NCBI RefSeq assembly: GCF_900119075.1
Contig: NZ_FPIP01000001.1
Coordinates: 62,001-126,000, forward strand
Length of the DNA: 64,000 nt
Direction of reading: 5' to 3'
Source of the DNA: Ruminococcus flavefaciens
GTDB lineage: Bacteria > Bacillota > Clostridia > Oscillospirales > Ruminococcaceae
Part shown: in pieces, positions 1-7,740 of the stretch
Layout of the letters: the number at the start of each line of letters is the position of its first letter
Position numbering within the stretch: position 1 is the stretch's first letter
Notes under the pieces: model-generated
What the model saw: the letters and a program-made list of their open reading frames with translations, nothing else
Database searches by the model: none
What the model was told of the DNA's origin: nothing
Position numbers and translations under genes: made by a program

Positions 1-938
1 CAAGCTTCTATCTCGGCACAGAGGCGCAGCTTCCTGCAAGACCTAACGTAAAGCTGAACAATACTCCTCCCGAGCCTGTAAACGGCAAGCTGGTGAAGAA
101 TTTCCTTGTTAAGGACAACGCTAACTCGGGCTCATGGAAGCTTATGGAGTCCAACAAGACAGGCGGTCCTATTTACGGCGACAGAGACTTTACATATACA
201 TCTCTGCCTTCCGAGCTTGAAAACTGCGAGTACATCATGACAGCCTGCAACTCCAAGAATACAGACGCTGATCTTGCTGAGTTCACAACAGCTGACAAGT
301 GCGAGGTATTCGTTCTCGTCGATACCCGTGAGGAGGAGGCTAATCTCGTTCCCTCATGGCTCAGCGACTACACAAAGACAGCTCTTACAGCTAAATCAAG
401 CAATGAAGTAATCTTCTCGGTATACAAGAAGAAATTCGAGGCTGGTCAGAAGGTAGTTCTCGGAACCAACGGCATGACAGGAAACGTTATCAATTACACT
501 GCTTTTGTCAAGGCTCCCGAGGTAGTTACAACAACTACTACCACAACTACAACCACTACTACGACCACAACAACTACAACAGAGAGCACGACTACAACAA
601 CTGAGACTACTACAACTACAACTTCCACAACAACATCGACTACAACTGTTACAGAGCCGATAACCACAACTACCACAAACGGCGATGTTACAGTAAAGAA
701 ATACGGCGACGCCAACTGCGACGGCGAAGTTGATATGTCCGACGTAGTTCTCATAATGCAGAGCCTTGCAAATCCTAATAAGTACGCTTTAGGCGGCTCT
801 GACGAGAAGGCAATAACCGCTCAGGGACTTGCAAACGCAGACGTTGCCGACCGCGGCAACGGCGTAACAGCAGGCGACGCGCTCCGCATACAGGAATATC
901 TCCTGAAAAAGATAGCAAGCCTTGAACCGAATAACTGA
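1..938 (+). CDS. Dockerin-bearing secreted carbohydrate-active enzyme, C-terminal part (possibly PL11 rhamnogalacturonan lyase)
   Basis: The reading frame is open from base 3 to the stop at 936-938, so the gene starts before the window. The first residues read SFYLGTEAQLPARPN, which resembles the end of the PL11 rhamnogalacturonan lyase catalytic domain (family pattern PPHxSFYLG); this is recognition, not a search. A beta-rich accessory domain follows, then a linker that is almost pure Thr (about bases 527-680). Last comes a type I dockerin (about 700-930) with two calcium-binding repeats, GDANCDGEVDMSD and NADVADRGNGVTAGD, and the 'MQSLANPNKY' signature. The dockerin would plug the enzyme into a cell-surface cellulosome. 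Dockerin certain; catalytic family tentative. Confidence 0.8.
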   Translation, partial: SFYLGTEAQLPARPNVKLNNTPPEPVNGKLVKNFLVKDNANSGSWKLMESNKTGGPIYGDRDFTYTSLPSELENCEYIMTACNSKNTDADLAEFTTADKCEVFVLVDTREEEANLVPSWLSDYTKTALTAKSSNEVIFSVYKKKFEAGQKVVLGTNGMTGNVINYTAFVKAPEVVTTTTTTTTTTTTTTTTTTESTTTTTETTTTTTSTTTSTTTVTEPITTTTTNGDVTVKKYGDANCDGEVDMSDVVLIMQSLANPNKYALGGSDEKAITAQGLANADVADRGNGVTAGDALRIQEYLLKKIASLEPNN

Positions 939-948
939 GTAATAAAAA

Positions 949-1247
949 AGCTCGGAATTCTTAACCGCAATACTTATATAGAAACTTATAGTTAATTATG
1001 GGGGAAACCTTTCTGAGGAAAGCGTTTCCCCCATACCCCTTTCCAAAGACTTTTATCTGGTTTTTTCGCAGATAGGGCGCTTCTTAAATAAAAAAAGACC
1101 TGCAAAAATGCAGGTGCGCCCTATCTGTGAAAAAACAAAACGAAAGTTTTAGGGAGAGAGTTTGAGAGAAGCCCCTTTTTCAAAAGGGGTTCTCTCAATA
1201 ATAAGCATAAAATTTCTGTATAAGTATCATGGTTAGGATTTCGGGCT
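949..1247. terminator. Terminator stem split by a MITE (copy 1)
   Basis: Left arm AGCTCGGAATTC (949-960) pairs along its whole length with right arm GGATTTCGGGCT (1236-1247), allowing three G-U pairs. A-rich sequence lies outside the left arm and TTGTTTT outside the right arm, as in a bidirectional terminator. It sits between two convergent genes, and the 274-bp element at 962-1235 occupies the loop. Confidence 0.6.
962..1235 (-). mobile_element. 274-bp MITE-like element, copy 1
   Basis: Non-coding element with imperfect terminal inverted repeats: TAACCGCAATACTTATATAG at the left end, and TAACCATGATACTTATACAG read on the other strand at the right end. Inside are nested hairpins: GGGGGAAAC/GTTTCCCCC, AGATAGGGCGC/GCGCCCTATCT enclosing ACCTGC/GCAGGT, and a GAGAGAA/TTCTCTC arm. 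ACCTGCATTTTTGCAGGT followed by a T-run forms an intrinsic terminator reading on the minus strand, downstream of the oxidoreductase gene. Copies 2 (6032) and 3 (43998) have exactly the same length in the opposite orientation. This copy is the most divergent, differing at roughly ten positions, mostly near the ends. No transposase is seen in the window. Confidence 0.8.
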
Positions 1248-1251
1248 TGTT

Positions 1252-2232
1252 TTATTCATTTGGGAATTTCATTCCCCACTGTTTTCTGCATTTGTCCATT
1301 ATCTTCATGACTTCAATAGTATCGCTGTGTGGGACAAGCGTACTTTCAAGAAGCCCTGCTTCAAGACAGCGATGTACCTCGTCAACCTCGTACTCATAGC
1401 CGTTTATCTCGTCCTTGTACACGAAGCGCTCGACCTCGTTTCCGCGGCGGTCAAAGAGAACTCCCTCGTCGGTGCAGTGGAACCAGTTGCCGAGAGTGAT
1501 GAAGCCCTTGCTTCCCGATATAATGGCATTGTTGCGGAGCTGTATCTCAAAGCCGTTGTCTGCAGATACGAAAGCGCCGCTCTTATAGCGGAGCATGATA
1601 GAATTGCTCATATCAAAGCCGTTCATCATGTGGGCGGAGCTTATTATCTCGTCAGGCATACCCAGCAGGTCATGTGCAAGAGTGAGCGGATATATGCCGA
1701 GGTCAAGGAGACAGCCGCCGCCGCAGTCTGCGCGGAAAAGCCTGTCGTTCTCGTCATAGGTGATAAAGTTGCTGAAATCAGCCTTGATGTACTCTATGTC
1801 TCCGATAAGTCCCGAAGCTATCCATTCTTTCATCTTGCGGTAAACGGGACGGCATTTCATCCACATAGCCTCCATGAAGAAAACGCCCTTTGCCTTAGCA
1901 AGCGCAAGAAGCTCCTCGGTCTGTGCCGCATTGAGAGTAAGGGACTTTTCGCAGAGTACGTTCTTTCCGTGTTCTATGCAGAGCTTAGCGTCTGCGAAAT
2001 GTGAAGCCATAGGAGTTGCGATGTAGACTATCTCAGCGTCGCTGTTTGCGGCGAAGTCGGCATAGCTTCCGTAGTATTTCTCAAAGCCGAACTCCTCGGC
2101 GAATTTTTTTGCTTTGTTTTCAGTTCTTGAAGCAACGCCGCAGAGCTGTGCCTTTTCGCAGTGTTTAAGGGCTACTGCGAATTTGTGAGCTATCTTGCCT
2201 GTGCCGATGACTCCCCATTTGAATTTTTCCAT
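1252..2232 (-). CDS. Gfo/Idh/MocA-family NAD(P)-dependent oxidoreductase
   Basis: A 326-residue cytoplasmic protein with an N-terminal Rossmann fold (GVIGTGKIAHKFA, residues about 8-20) and the family's EKSLTLN segment (about 94-100), equivalent to the EKP motif with its catalytic-site lysine. The C-terminal half is the usual mixed alpha/beta substrate domain. It most resembles the dihydrodiol dehydrogenase or 1,5-anhydrofructose reductase-like branch. The substrate, probably a sugar derivative, cannot be told. AAAGGAGC lies at normal spacing before the ATG. It follows the LURP-one-like gene by 13 bases and is probably in one operon with it. MITE copy 1 lies downstream. Confidence 0.88.
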   Translation of the reverse strand: MEKFKWGVIGTGKIAHKFAVALKHCEKAQLCGVASRTENKAKKFAEEFGFEKYYGSYADFAANSDAEIVYIATPMASHFADAKLCIEHGKNVLCEKSLTLNAAQTEELLALAKAKGVFFMEAMWMKCRPVYRKMKEWIASGLIGDIEYIKADFSNFITYDENDRLFRADCGGGCLLDLGIYPLTLAHDLLGMPDEIISSAHMMNGFDMSNSIMLRYKSGAFVSADNGFEIQLRNNAIISGSKGFITLGNWFHCTDEGVLFDRRGNEVERFVYKDEINGYEYEVDEVHRCLEAGLLESTLVPHSDTIEVMKIMDKCRKQWGMKFPNE

Positions 2233-2245
2233 GATAGAGCTCCTT

Positions 2246-2719
2246 TCAGTTTTGTGATTGGTCGATAACGCAGTCGATAGCGATTATGACTGCCAGTGCC
2301 ATGACTGTATCCTGTTCGTATGCTATGTCTATTTCAAAGCTGTCGCCCCATGTCATCCAATGCTTGTGGATAGAAGCAATGTACTTTCCGCCGCAGGTTA
2401 TCCTGTAGTCGTGAGCGAAGATGTCTCCGTCTATATGCCAGCCAAGCCCCTCAACGCGGTAATTCTGACTGAAAAACGTGAATTCCTTTACTACGTCAGC
2501 CATGTACTGACCGTTGATGTAAACCGAGAAACGCGGCATAAGATGCAGAAGTCTCTGCTGTACGAAGCCTACTTCACAGCGGTTCATATCGTAGATGTGC
2601 ATTCTGCGTCCGAGAGAGAATATCTCGCCCTCAGCAACGAAAATCACGTTTCCGAATTCGTCGAAAATATCCGTGCGCTGTTTGAATGAGAATACCCTTT
2701 GCTTAAAATACAGTTTCAT
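2246..2719 (-). CDS. LURP-one-related (YxjI/LOR-like) family protein
   Basis: A 157-residue protein beginning MKLYFKQRVFSFKQRTDIFD. Short beta-strand segments alternate with glycines (GNVIFVAEGE, SLGRRMHIYD, GWHIDGDIF), as in the beta-barrel LURP-one/Tubby-like fold of Bacillus YxjI. No catalytic motif is visible. Family members are mostly of unknown function; membrane association has been proposed for related folds. It lies between the rRNA methylase gene (29-base gap) and the oxidoreductase gene (13-base gap) on the same strand, so co-transcription is likely. Confidence 0.75.
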   Translation of the reverse strand: MKLYFKQRVFSFKQRTDIFDEFGNVIFVAEGEIFSLGRRMHIYDMNRCEVGFVQQRLLHLMPRFSVYINGQYMADVVKEFTFFSQNYRVEGLGWHIDGDIFAHDYRITCGGKYIASIHKHWMTWGDSFEIDIAYEQDTVMALAVIIAIDCVIDQSQN

Positions 2720-2748
2720 ATAAAAACCCCCATATCATTATATATCTG

Positions 2749-3561
2749 TTACTGTCTGTCCAGCTGCCAGAATGCAACTGCGCTTGCGGCGGCGACGTTC
2801 AGGGAATCCACACCATGAGTCATGGGTATCTTCACAGTATAGTCGCAGTCCGCAATGGTCTTGTCGGCAAGTCCCTCACCCTCAGTACCGAGGACTATCG
2901 CCAGCTTGTCAATGCTTGTGAGCTCGGGAGCGTCAATGCTTACCGAGTTGTCGCTGAGAGCCATAGCAGCCGTGGTGAACCCCATTTCACGGAGCTGCTG
3001 TGGGTAGTCGTCATTGCTTGAAAGATATCCCCACGGTATCTGAAAAACTGTTCCCATGCTTACCCGTGAGGAGCGCCTGTAAAGCGGATCAGAGCAGGCA
3101 GGCGTCAGCAGTACGGCGTCCATATTGAGAGCCGCCGCGGAGCGGAAGATAGCTCCGATATTTGTAGGATTGACCACGTTTTCCAGAACTGCGATACGCC
3201 GAGCGTTTCTGCACAGCTCCGCAATATCCGCAGGGTGTTTTCGCCTGAAAGCACAGAGAGCTCCGCGGATAAGCTTGAAGCCCGTGATCTCGGTTATCTC
3301 GTCGTAATCTGCGATATATACGGGAGCTTCGCCGCAGCGCGGTATAAGCTCTTTCATCTGCCCGTCAACGTCGCGGCGCTCCATAAGAAGCGCATATGGC
3401 TCATAGCCTGCATTGAGAGCCCGTTCGATGACCTTGGGACTTTCCGCTATGAACAGTCCGAGCTCGGGCTCAAAATAGTGGAGCAGCTGCGGTTCGGACA
3501 GCAGAGCGAATATTTGCAGCACATCGGTGCTGTTATTGTTTATTTCGATTATGTTTGACAT
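2749..3561 (-). CDS. SpoU/TrmH-family RNA 2'-O-methyltransferase
   Basis: A 270-residue SPOUT-class enzyme that would transfer methyl from SAM to a ribose 2'-OH of rRNA or tRNA. All three SpoU motifs are visible: motif 1 around VLENVVNPTNIGAIFRSAAA, motif 2 IVLGTEGEGL, and motif 3 IPMTHGVDSLNVAAASAVA. An N-terminal substrate-binding domain of about 100 residues comes first. The start is the ATG at 3561 (MSNIIEINNN), preceded by AGAAAGG. The frame stays open further upstream, but only through the GC-rich tandem repeat at 3638-3791, so that extension is not coding. Exact target unknown. Confidence 0.87.
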   Translation of the reverse strand: MSNIIEINNNSTDVLQIFALLSEPQLLHYFEPELGLFIAESPKVIERALNAGYEPYALLMERRDVDGQMKELIPRCGEAPVYIADYDEITEITGFKLIRGALCAFRRKHPADIAELCRNARRIAVLENVVNPTNIGAIFRSAAALNMDAVLLTPACSDPLYRRSSRVSMGTVFQIPWGYLSSNDDYPQQLREMGFTTAAMALSDNSVSIDAPELTSIDKLAIVLGTEGEGLADKTIADCDYTVKIPMTHGVDSLNVAAASAVAFWQLDRQ

Positions 3562-3606
3562 ATTATGCCTTTCTTTTAATAACTTGATGAACCCATGAAA
3601 GAGATT

Positions 3607-3815
3607 CCAAAGGGACTGTGTTCCTTTGGTCAGGTCAAGGGTGACTCTCCACAGGGTGGGGAGATGTCGCAACGCGACAGAGGGGACGGACCCGATTAGG
3701 GGGACAGCCCTTGCAGGGTGACTCCCCACAGTGTGGGGAGATGTCGCAAAGCGACAGAGGGGCTGGGGCGGTTAGCCTGGGGCAGCGCCCCGAGATACGA
3801 AGGCGTCCCCTACTA
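3607..3815. repeat. GC-rich palindromes with a 77-bp tandem duplication
   Basis: The 385-base gap between the methylase gene and ligA holds a CCAAAGG/CCTTTGG hairpin (3607-3629). After it come two 77-bp direct repeats (3638-3714 and 3715-3791). Each begins AGGGTGACTC and contains a CTCCACAG/GTGGGGAG palindrome and then GTCGCAA(C/A)GCGACAGAGGGG. The stretch ends in GGCGTCCCCTAC, the arm of the small dispersed repeat seen at 5905, 5959, 58648 and 60551. It opens a false reading frame on the minus strand but has no gene. Confidence 0.75.
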
Positions 3816-3906
3816 ATTACTATAATTATATCAGTTTCCCCTGATTTCGTCAATATCCGCAGTCATAACTCTTTTTATCTTTTTCTATGGCTTTTTTAAT
3901 TGATAT

Positions 3907-3917
3907 GTGGTATAATA
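3907..3917 (+). promoter_or_regulatory. Extended -10 promoter of ligA
   Basis: TGTGGTATAAT ends 30 bases before the ligA ATG and has the TGnTATAAT extended -10 form. The -35 region (about 3888) is poor, which fits an extended -10 promoter. The same TGTGGTATAAT string precedes recJ and mrp. Confidence 0.55.
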
Positions 3918-3946
3918 AAATTACATTTTATCAAGGAGTTTTTACC

Positions 3947-5902
3947 ATGGCTACAAATGATATAAACAGAATGAAAGAGCTCAACGAGCTTCTCGCAAAG
4001 GCGGCGGACGCCTATTATAACACAGGCGTGGAGATAATGTCCGATAAGCAGTACGATGACCTCTACGACGAGCTGGTCGCTCTGGAAAAAAAGACGGGCG
4101 TTATCCTCAGCGGCAGCCGTACTCAGCAGGTGGGCTTCGAGGTCTCATCGGGACTGAAAAAGATAAAACACCCCTCAAAAATGCTCTCCCTTGACAAAAC
4201 AAAGAGCGTTGAGGAGCTTAAAAGCTGGCTGGGGGAGCACAAGGGCTTTCTCAGCTGGAAGCTTGACGGACTTACCCTTGTCCTGACCTATGAGGGAGGC
4301 GAGCTGGTTCAGGCTGTAACCCGCGGAAACGGCGAGATAGGCGAGGATATCACTCAGAATGCCCGTCATATCAAGGGCATACCTGCACGTATACCGTTCA
4401 CGGGACGTCTTGTTGTCCGCGGCGAATCACTGATGAAATACAAGGATTTCGAGCGCGTAAATGCGGAGATTGACGACGGCTCAAAGTACAAGAATCCCCG
4501 AAATCTCTGCGTGGGAACAGTCCGCAATCTGGACTCACGGGTTACTGCCGAGAGAAATATCAACTTCTTTGCCTTCAATCTGGTCTCAGCCGAGGGCTAT
4601 GAGGAGAACTCCTTCTCCGCCCGTCTTGACTGGCTGGAGCAGCAGGGCTTTCAGCGAGTTTACGGCATAACTGTTACAGCTGACAATGTTGAGGGAGCTG
4701 TTGCTGACTTCGAGAAAGCTATCGCCGAAAATGAGTTTCCCTCGGACGGACTGGTGCTCATGTACGACGATGTGGCATACGGTCTTAGTCTCGGCGAAAC
4801 ATCTCATGCACCGAGAAACGGTATCGCGTTCAAGTGGCGCGACGAGACTGCCGACACAACTCTCCGCGAGGTGGAGTGGTCTGCAAGCCGCACGGGACTT
4901 CTCAATCCTGTTGCTATTTTTGATCCCGTGGAGCTGGAGGGAACTACGGTATCCCGAGCTTCCGTTCACAATCTCAGCATAGTGAAGCAGCTACGACTCG
5001 GTATAGGCGATACGCTGACCATTTTCAAGGCTAACATGATAATACCACAGGTTCTGGAGAACAAGACAGCTTCGGGAAGTCTGGAGATACCTGCGGTATG
5101 TCCCGTATGCGGTGAGCCCACTGAGATACGTACCTCAGACGAGGACGTGGAGACTCTGGTCTGTACCAATAAAGCCTGTGCAGCCAAGCATATCGGCAAA
5201 TTCGAGCATTTCGTACAGCGTGACGCCATGAACATAGTCGGAATGTCAACGGCTACCATAGAAACTCTTGTTTCCGAGGGCTTTGTCCGTCAGTTCCGCG
5301 ATTTCTACCATCTTGACGATCATAAGTTCAAAATTGTAGTGCTTGAGGGCTTCGGCGAGAAGTCCTACCAGAAGCTTGCCGACGCAGTTGAAGCTTCACG
5401 TAATACCGAGCTGAGCCGTGTGCTCTACGCAATGGGCATACCTAATATCGGCAGACAGGCTTCGCGTCTTATCTGCGCCCAGTATCCCACAGCCGAGGAG
5501 CTTGAACACCTGACTGTTTCGGAGCTCACAGCTATCGACGGCATAGGAGAAGTCCTCGCCAATGATTATGTGAAGTTCTTTGCCGATGAGAAAAATCTTG
5601 CGGAGTATCATGCACTGCTTGCGGAGCTTCACATCGAGGAAGCCGCCGCAGTGAACAGCGAGTCCGCAATTGCAGGCAAGACCTTTGTTATAACGGGTTC
5701 TGTCCATATCTGGAAGAACCGCAACGAGCTGAAAGCCTTTATCGAGCAGAACGGCGGAAAAGCGGCAGGCTCCGTGTCCTCAAAGACTGACTACCTTATC
5801 AATAACGATAATACATCAAATTCCACCAAGAACAAGACCGCCAAGGAGCTTGGCGTGCCGATAATCACCGAGGAAGAATTTCAGGCAATGGTTGAAAAGT
5901 GA
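3947..5902 (+). CDS. ligA: NAD-dependent DNA ligase
   Basis: A 651-residue enzyme that seals nicks with NAD as AMP donor. The adenylation motif is SWKLDG with nucleophile Lys near 105. A four-cysteine zinc finger (CPVC...CTNKAC, about 385-410), helix-hairpin-helix repeats (NIGRQASRL, IDGIGEVLA) and a C-terminal BRCT domain (GKTFVITGSVHIW to end) follow in the usual order. The start is the ATG at 3947 (MATNDINRM) with AAGGAG nine bases upstream; an in-frame extension lacks a ribosome site and overlaps the promoter. It is a divergent version: the usual PTSPTQ segment reads SGSRTQQVG, and KLDG replaces the usual KIDG. It may be a second ligase rather than the sole housekeeping one. Confidence 0.9.
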   Translation: MATNDINRMKELNELLAKAADAYYNTGVEIMSDKQYDDLYDELVALEKKTGVILSGSRTQQVGFEVSSGLKKIKHPSKMLSLDKTKSVEELKSWLGEHKGFLSWKLDGLTLVLTYEGGELVQAVTRGNGEIGEDITQNARHIKGIPARIPFTGRLVVRGESLMKYKDFERVNAEIDDGSKYKNPRNLCVGTVRNLDSRVTAERNINFFAFNLVSAEGYEENSFSARLDWLEQQGFQRVYGITVTADNVEGAVADFEKAIAENEFPSDGLVLMYDDVAYGLSLGETSHAPRNGIAFKWRDETADTTLREVEWSASRTGLLNPVAIFDPVELEGTTVSRASVHNLSIVKQLRLGIGDTLTIFKANMIIPQVLENKTASGSLEIPAVCPVCGEPTEIRTSDEDVETLVCTNKACAAKHIGKFEHFVQRDAMNIVGMSTATIETLVSEGFVRQFRDFYHLDDHKFKIVVLEGFGEKSYQKLADAVEASRNTELSRVLYAMGIPNIGRQASRLICAQYPTAEELEHLTVSELTAIDGIGEVLANDYVKFFADEKNLAEYHALLAELHIEEAAAVNSESAIAGKTFVITGSVHIWKNRNELKAFIEQNGGKAAGSVSSKTDYLINNDNTSNSTKNKTAKELGVPIITEEEFQAMVEK

Positions 5903-5904
5903 AA

Positions 5905-5987
5905 TGTAGGGGCGCCTTTTGGGCGTCCGCGTCTTACAATGCAATTATGGATGAACATTTGTAGGGGACGCTGCTCTTGACGTCCCA
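5905..5987. repeat. Two small palindromic repeats of the GTAGGGG...CGTCC type
   Basis: Just after ligA lie TGTAGGGGCGCC...GGGCGTCCGC (5905-5937) and TTGTAGGGGACG...CGTCCC (5959-5987). Each can form a short hairpin. A third member at 6021-6028 plus 6306-6320 is split by MITE copy 2. Related units occur at 3800, 25574, 58648 and 60551. With the MITE they fill the 491-base gap before the sigma factor gene. Confidence 0.7.
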
Positions 5988-6021
5988 TGGATAACGAAAA
6001 AACTATAAAAGACATATGTAG

Positions 6022-6312
6022 GGGCGGATATTAACCATGATACTCATATAGAAGTTTTATAATTATTATTGAGAGAACCCCTTTTGAAAAAGGGGCTTCT
6101 CTCAAACTCTCTCCCTAAAACTTTCGTTTTGTTTTTTCACAGATAGGGCGCACCTGCATTTTTGCAGGTCTTTTTTTATTTAAGAAGCGCCCTATCTGCG
6201 AAAAAACCAGATAAAAGTCTTTGGAAAGGGGTATGGGGGAGAACCTTTCCTCAGAAAGGTTTCCCCCATAATTAACTGTAAGCTTCTATATAAGTGTTGC
6301 GGTTATCCGCCC
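6022..6312. other. Small palindrome interrupted by MITE copy 2
   Basis: GGGCGGA (6022-6028) and TCCGCCC (6306-6312) are exact complements on either side of the 274-bp element. GTAGG precedes them and GTCTTACTTTTT follows, so the intact site was a member of the small GTAGGGGCG palindrome family. The element therefore went in at or beside the loop. Confidence 0.6.
6032..6305 (+). mobile_element. 274-bp MITE-like element, copy 2
   Basis: Same element as at 962 but in the opposite orientation: TAACCATGAT at the left end, and TAACCGCAAC on the other strand at the right. It differs from copy 3 at only about two positions (CACCTGC/CATCTGC and GGTATGGG/GGAATGGG). The internal ACCTGCATTTTTGCAGGT plus T-run acts as a plus-strand terminator downstream of ligA. 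It lies about 40 bases upstream of the probable sigma factor promoter. Confidence 0.82.
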
Positions 6313-6344
6313 GTCTTACTTTTTATAGAAATTTTTGAAAAAGC

Positions 6345-6370
6345 TGTAATAAATCAAAAAGTCATTCGTC
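6345..6370 (+). promoter_or_regulatory. Possible ECF-type (autoregulatory) promoter
   Basis: TGTAAT (6345-6350), a 16-base spacer and CGTC (6367-6370) resemble the TGAAAC/TGTAAC - N16 - CGTC pattern of Firmicutes ECF sigma promoters. It is placed 25 bases before the sigma factor's ATG, which would suit autoregulation. Pattern match only. Confidence 0.4.
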
Positions 6371-6394
6371 TATATAAGTGAAGGAGGTGAGAAG

Positions 6395-6892
6395 ATGAAG
6401 CAGGAACTGCACGAGATATACGAAAAATACAGCTCAGACCTTTACGCCTTTATCCTGCGAATGTGCCGCAGCGAGCAGCTTGCCAAGGACATTTTGCAGG
6501 ACACCATGCTGAAAGCCATGACCAGCGCCGACAGCTTCAAGGGGGACTGCTCCGTAAAGACGTGGCTGTACACTATCGCAAGGAATCTCTGGTATGATAG
6601 GCTGAAAAAGGCTGAGAACCGCAATCAGCCGCTGGACAGTATTCCCGAGCCTGCGGCACAGGAGAGTATCGAAGCCTGCTTTGCGGACAGGGATACAGCC
6701 CTGCGCATACATCATCTTCTTCACGAGCTTGACGAGCCCTATCGTGAGGTCTTTACCCTGCGTGTTTTTGCGGAGCTCAGATTCGCCGATATCGCCAAGG
6801 TATTCGGCAGGACTGAGAACTGGGCAGGAGTGACCTATTATCGGGCAAAGCAGAAGCTCATTGAACTATTGAAAAGGGAGGGACTTTTATGA
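6395..6892 (+). CDS. ECF-family RNA polymerase sigma factor
   Basis: A 165-residue sigma-70 group 4 protein. Region 2 spans about residues 8-75 (the DILQDTMLKAM core helix and SVKTWLYTIARNLWYDRLKKAENR -10 recognition segment), and region 4 is the C-terminal helix-turn-helix (FAELRFADIAKVFGRTENWAGV). GAAGGAGGTGA precedes the ATG. The stop overlaps the anti-sigma gene's start by four bases (ATGA), implying coupled translation. A possible ECF-type promoter lies directly upstream. Confidence 0.93.
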   Translation: MKQELHEIYEKYSSDLYAFILRMCRSEQLAKDILQDTMLKAMTSADSFKGDCSVKTWLYTIARNLWYDRLKKAENRNQPLDSIPEPAAQESIEACFADRDTALRIHHLLHELDEPYREVFTLRVFAELRFADIAKVFGRTENWAGVTYYRAKQKLIELLKREGLL

Positions 6893-7704
6893 AAAACACC
6901 ATAGACTGCAATGTTATAGTCGATCTTTTGCCGCTGTACAAAGAGGAAATTTGCAGTGAGGAGACAAAAATACTTGTTGAGGAGCACCTTGCGGAGTGTG
7001 CGGACTGTCGCCGACTCAGTGAGCAGGTGACGATTCCCGAAGTCGGGAAAAAAGAAGCTCCCACTGAGACCGAGACCTTTAAAAAGGTGGGAAAGAAGCT
7101 GAAAAAGAGCCGCTTTACCAAGTTTTTGTCAGTGCTTATGTGTATATGCATAGTTCTGTTTGCCGGAGTCAACGCCGCGTGGTATATTCTTAAATACCGC
7201 CCCATGAAGAAGCTGTGCGAGGGCATGGAAAAGATAGCACCTTATGATGACGGCAGCAAGGACTTGCCAAGAGTAAATAAGGTGACAGTATATTCATCTG
7301 AGGACGATAAATACCGGTATTTAGTGGGTATGCCCCATTATCTGAATTTTAGTATGGGATATATGCTTGTTGCTCCAAAGGGTGCTGTATCGGTAGACAG
7401 TAACGGAATGCGCGGCATAGACGGCAGGTCGGAAGAACCGATCCTTTGTATGTCTTTCTGCCATAACCTTTCGCCTTCTGACCGTGTCGAGGTCACTGCT
7501 TCGTTTGATGAGACATATGACGGACAGAAAACAAAGGGAATGTTTATATTCTTTACTGATTTTGACTTCAAAGCACTTAAAGAAGCACAGTATCTTGATC
7601 CCGAGGATACCGCAAAGCTTAGAGATTTTATCGAAAAACACAGAGACGAGCTCAATGACATGAAAAAAGCTGCCCAGAACAAATGGGGAGACTATATCAA
7701 ATAA
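6889..7704 (+). CDS. Zinc-finger anti-sigma factor, single-pass membrane protein
   Basis: A 271-residue protein. The N-terminal anti-sigma zinc finger has the HxxxCxxC pattern (HLAECADC, about residues 32-39). One membrane segment (FLSVLMCICIVLFAGVNAAW) lies near residues 84-103, followed by an outer domain of about 165 residues. It should hold the upstream sigma factor until an envelope signal arrives. The four-base overlap with the sigma gene supports the pairing. The sensed signal is unknown; the outer domain matches nothing I recognise. Confidence 0.85.
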   Translation: MKNTIDCNVIVDLLPLYKEEICSEETKILVEEHLAECADCRRLSEQVTIPEVGKKEAPTETETFKKVGKKLKKSRFTKFLSVLMCICIVLFAGVNAAWYILKYRPMKKLCEGMEKIAPYDDGSKDLPRVNKVTVYSSEDDKYRYLVGMPHYLNFSMGYMLVAPKGAVSVDSNGMRGIDGRSEEPILCMSFCHNLSPSDRVEVTASFDETYDGQKTKGMFIFFTDFDFKALKEAQYLDPEDTAKLRDFIEKHRDELNDMKKAAQNKWGDYIK

Positions 7705-7740
7705 AAAAACAGCGCCCGAGATCATTCTCGGGCGTTTTGT
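7705..7740. terminator. Bidirectional intrinsic terminator
   Basis: CGCCCGAGA (7713-7721) pairs with TCTCGGGCG (7726-7734). TTTTGTTA follows and AAAAAAA precedes, so it can serve both the anti-sigma gene (+) and the convergent diguanylate cyclase gene (-). Confidence 0.88.

Noticed and set aside
494-754. Minus-strand frame encoding almost pure valine opposite the dockerin linker
   Set aside because: It is the complement of the ACN threonine codons of the linker. The same shadow appears opposite the GH16 linker at 41394-41744.
1327-2004. Long plus-strand frame opposite the oxidoreductase gene
   Set aside because: A shadow of a well-recognised minus-strand gene; such antisense frames are common here because of codon bias.
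3562-3729. N-terminal extension of the SpoU-type methylase
   Set aside because: The extra frame is the GC-rich tandem repeat translated. A good ribosome site and the conserved protein start lie at 3561.
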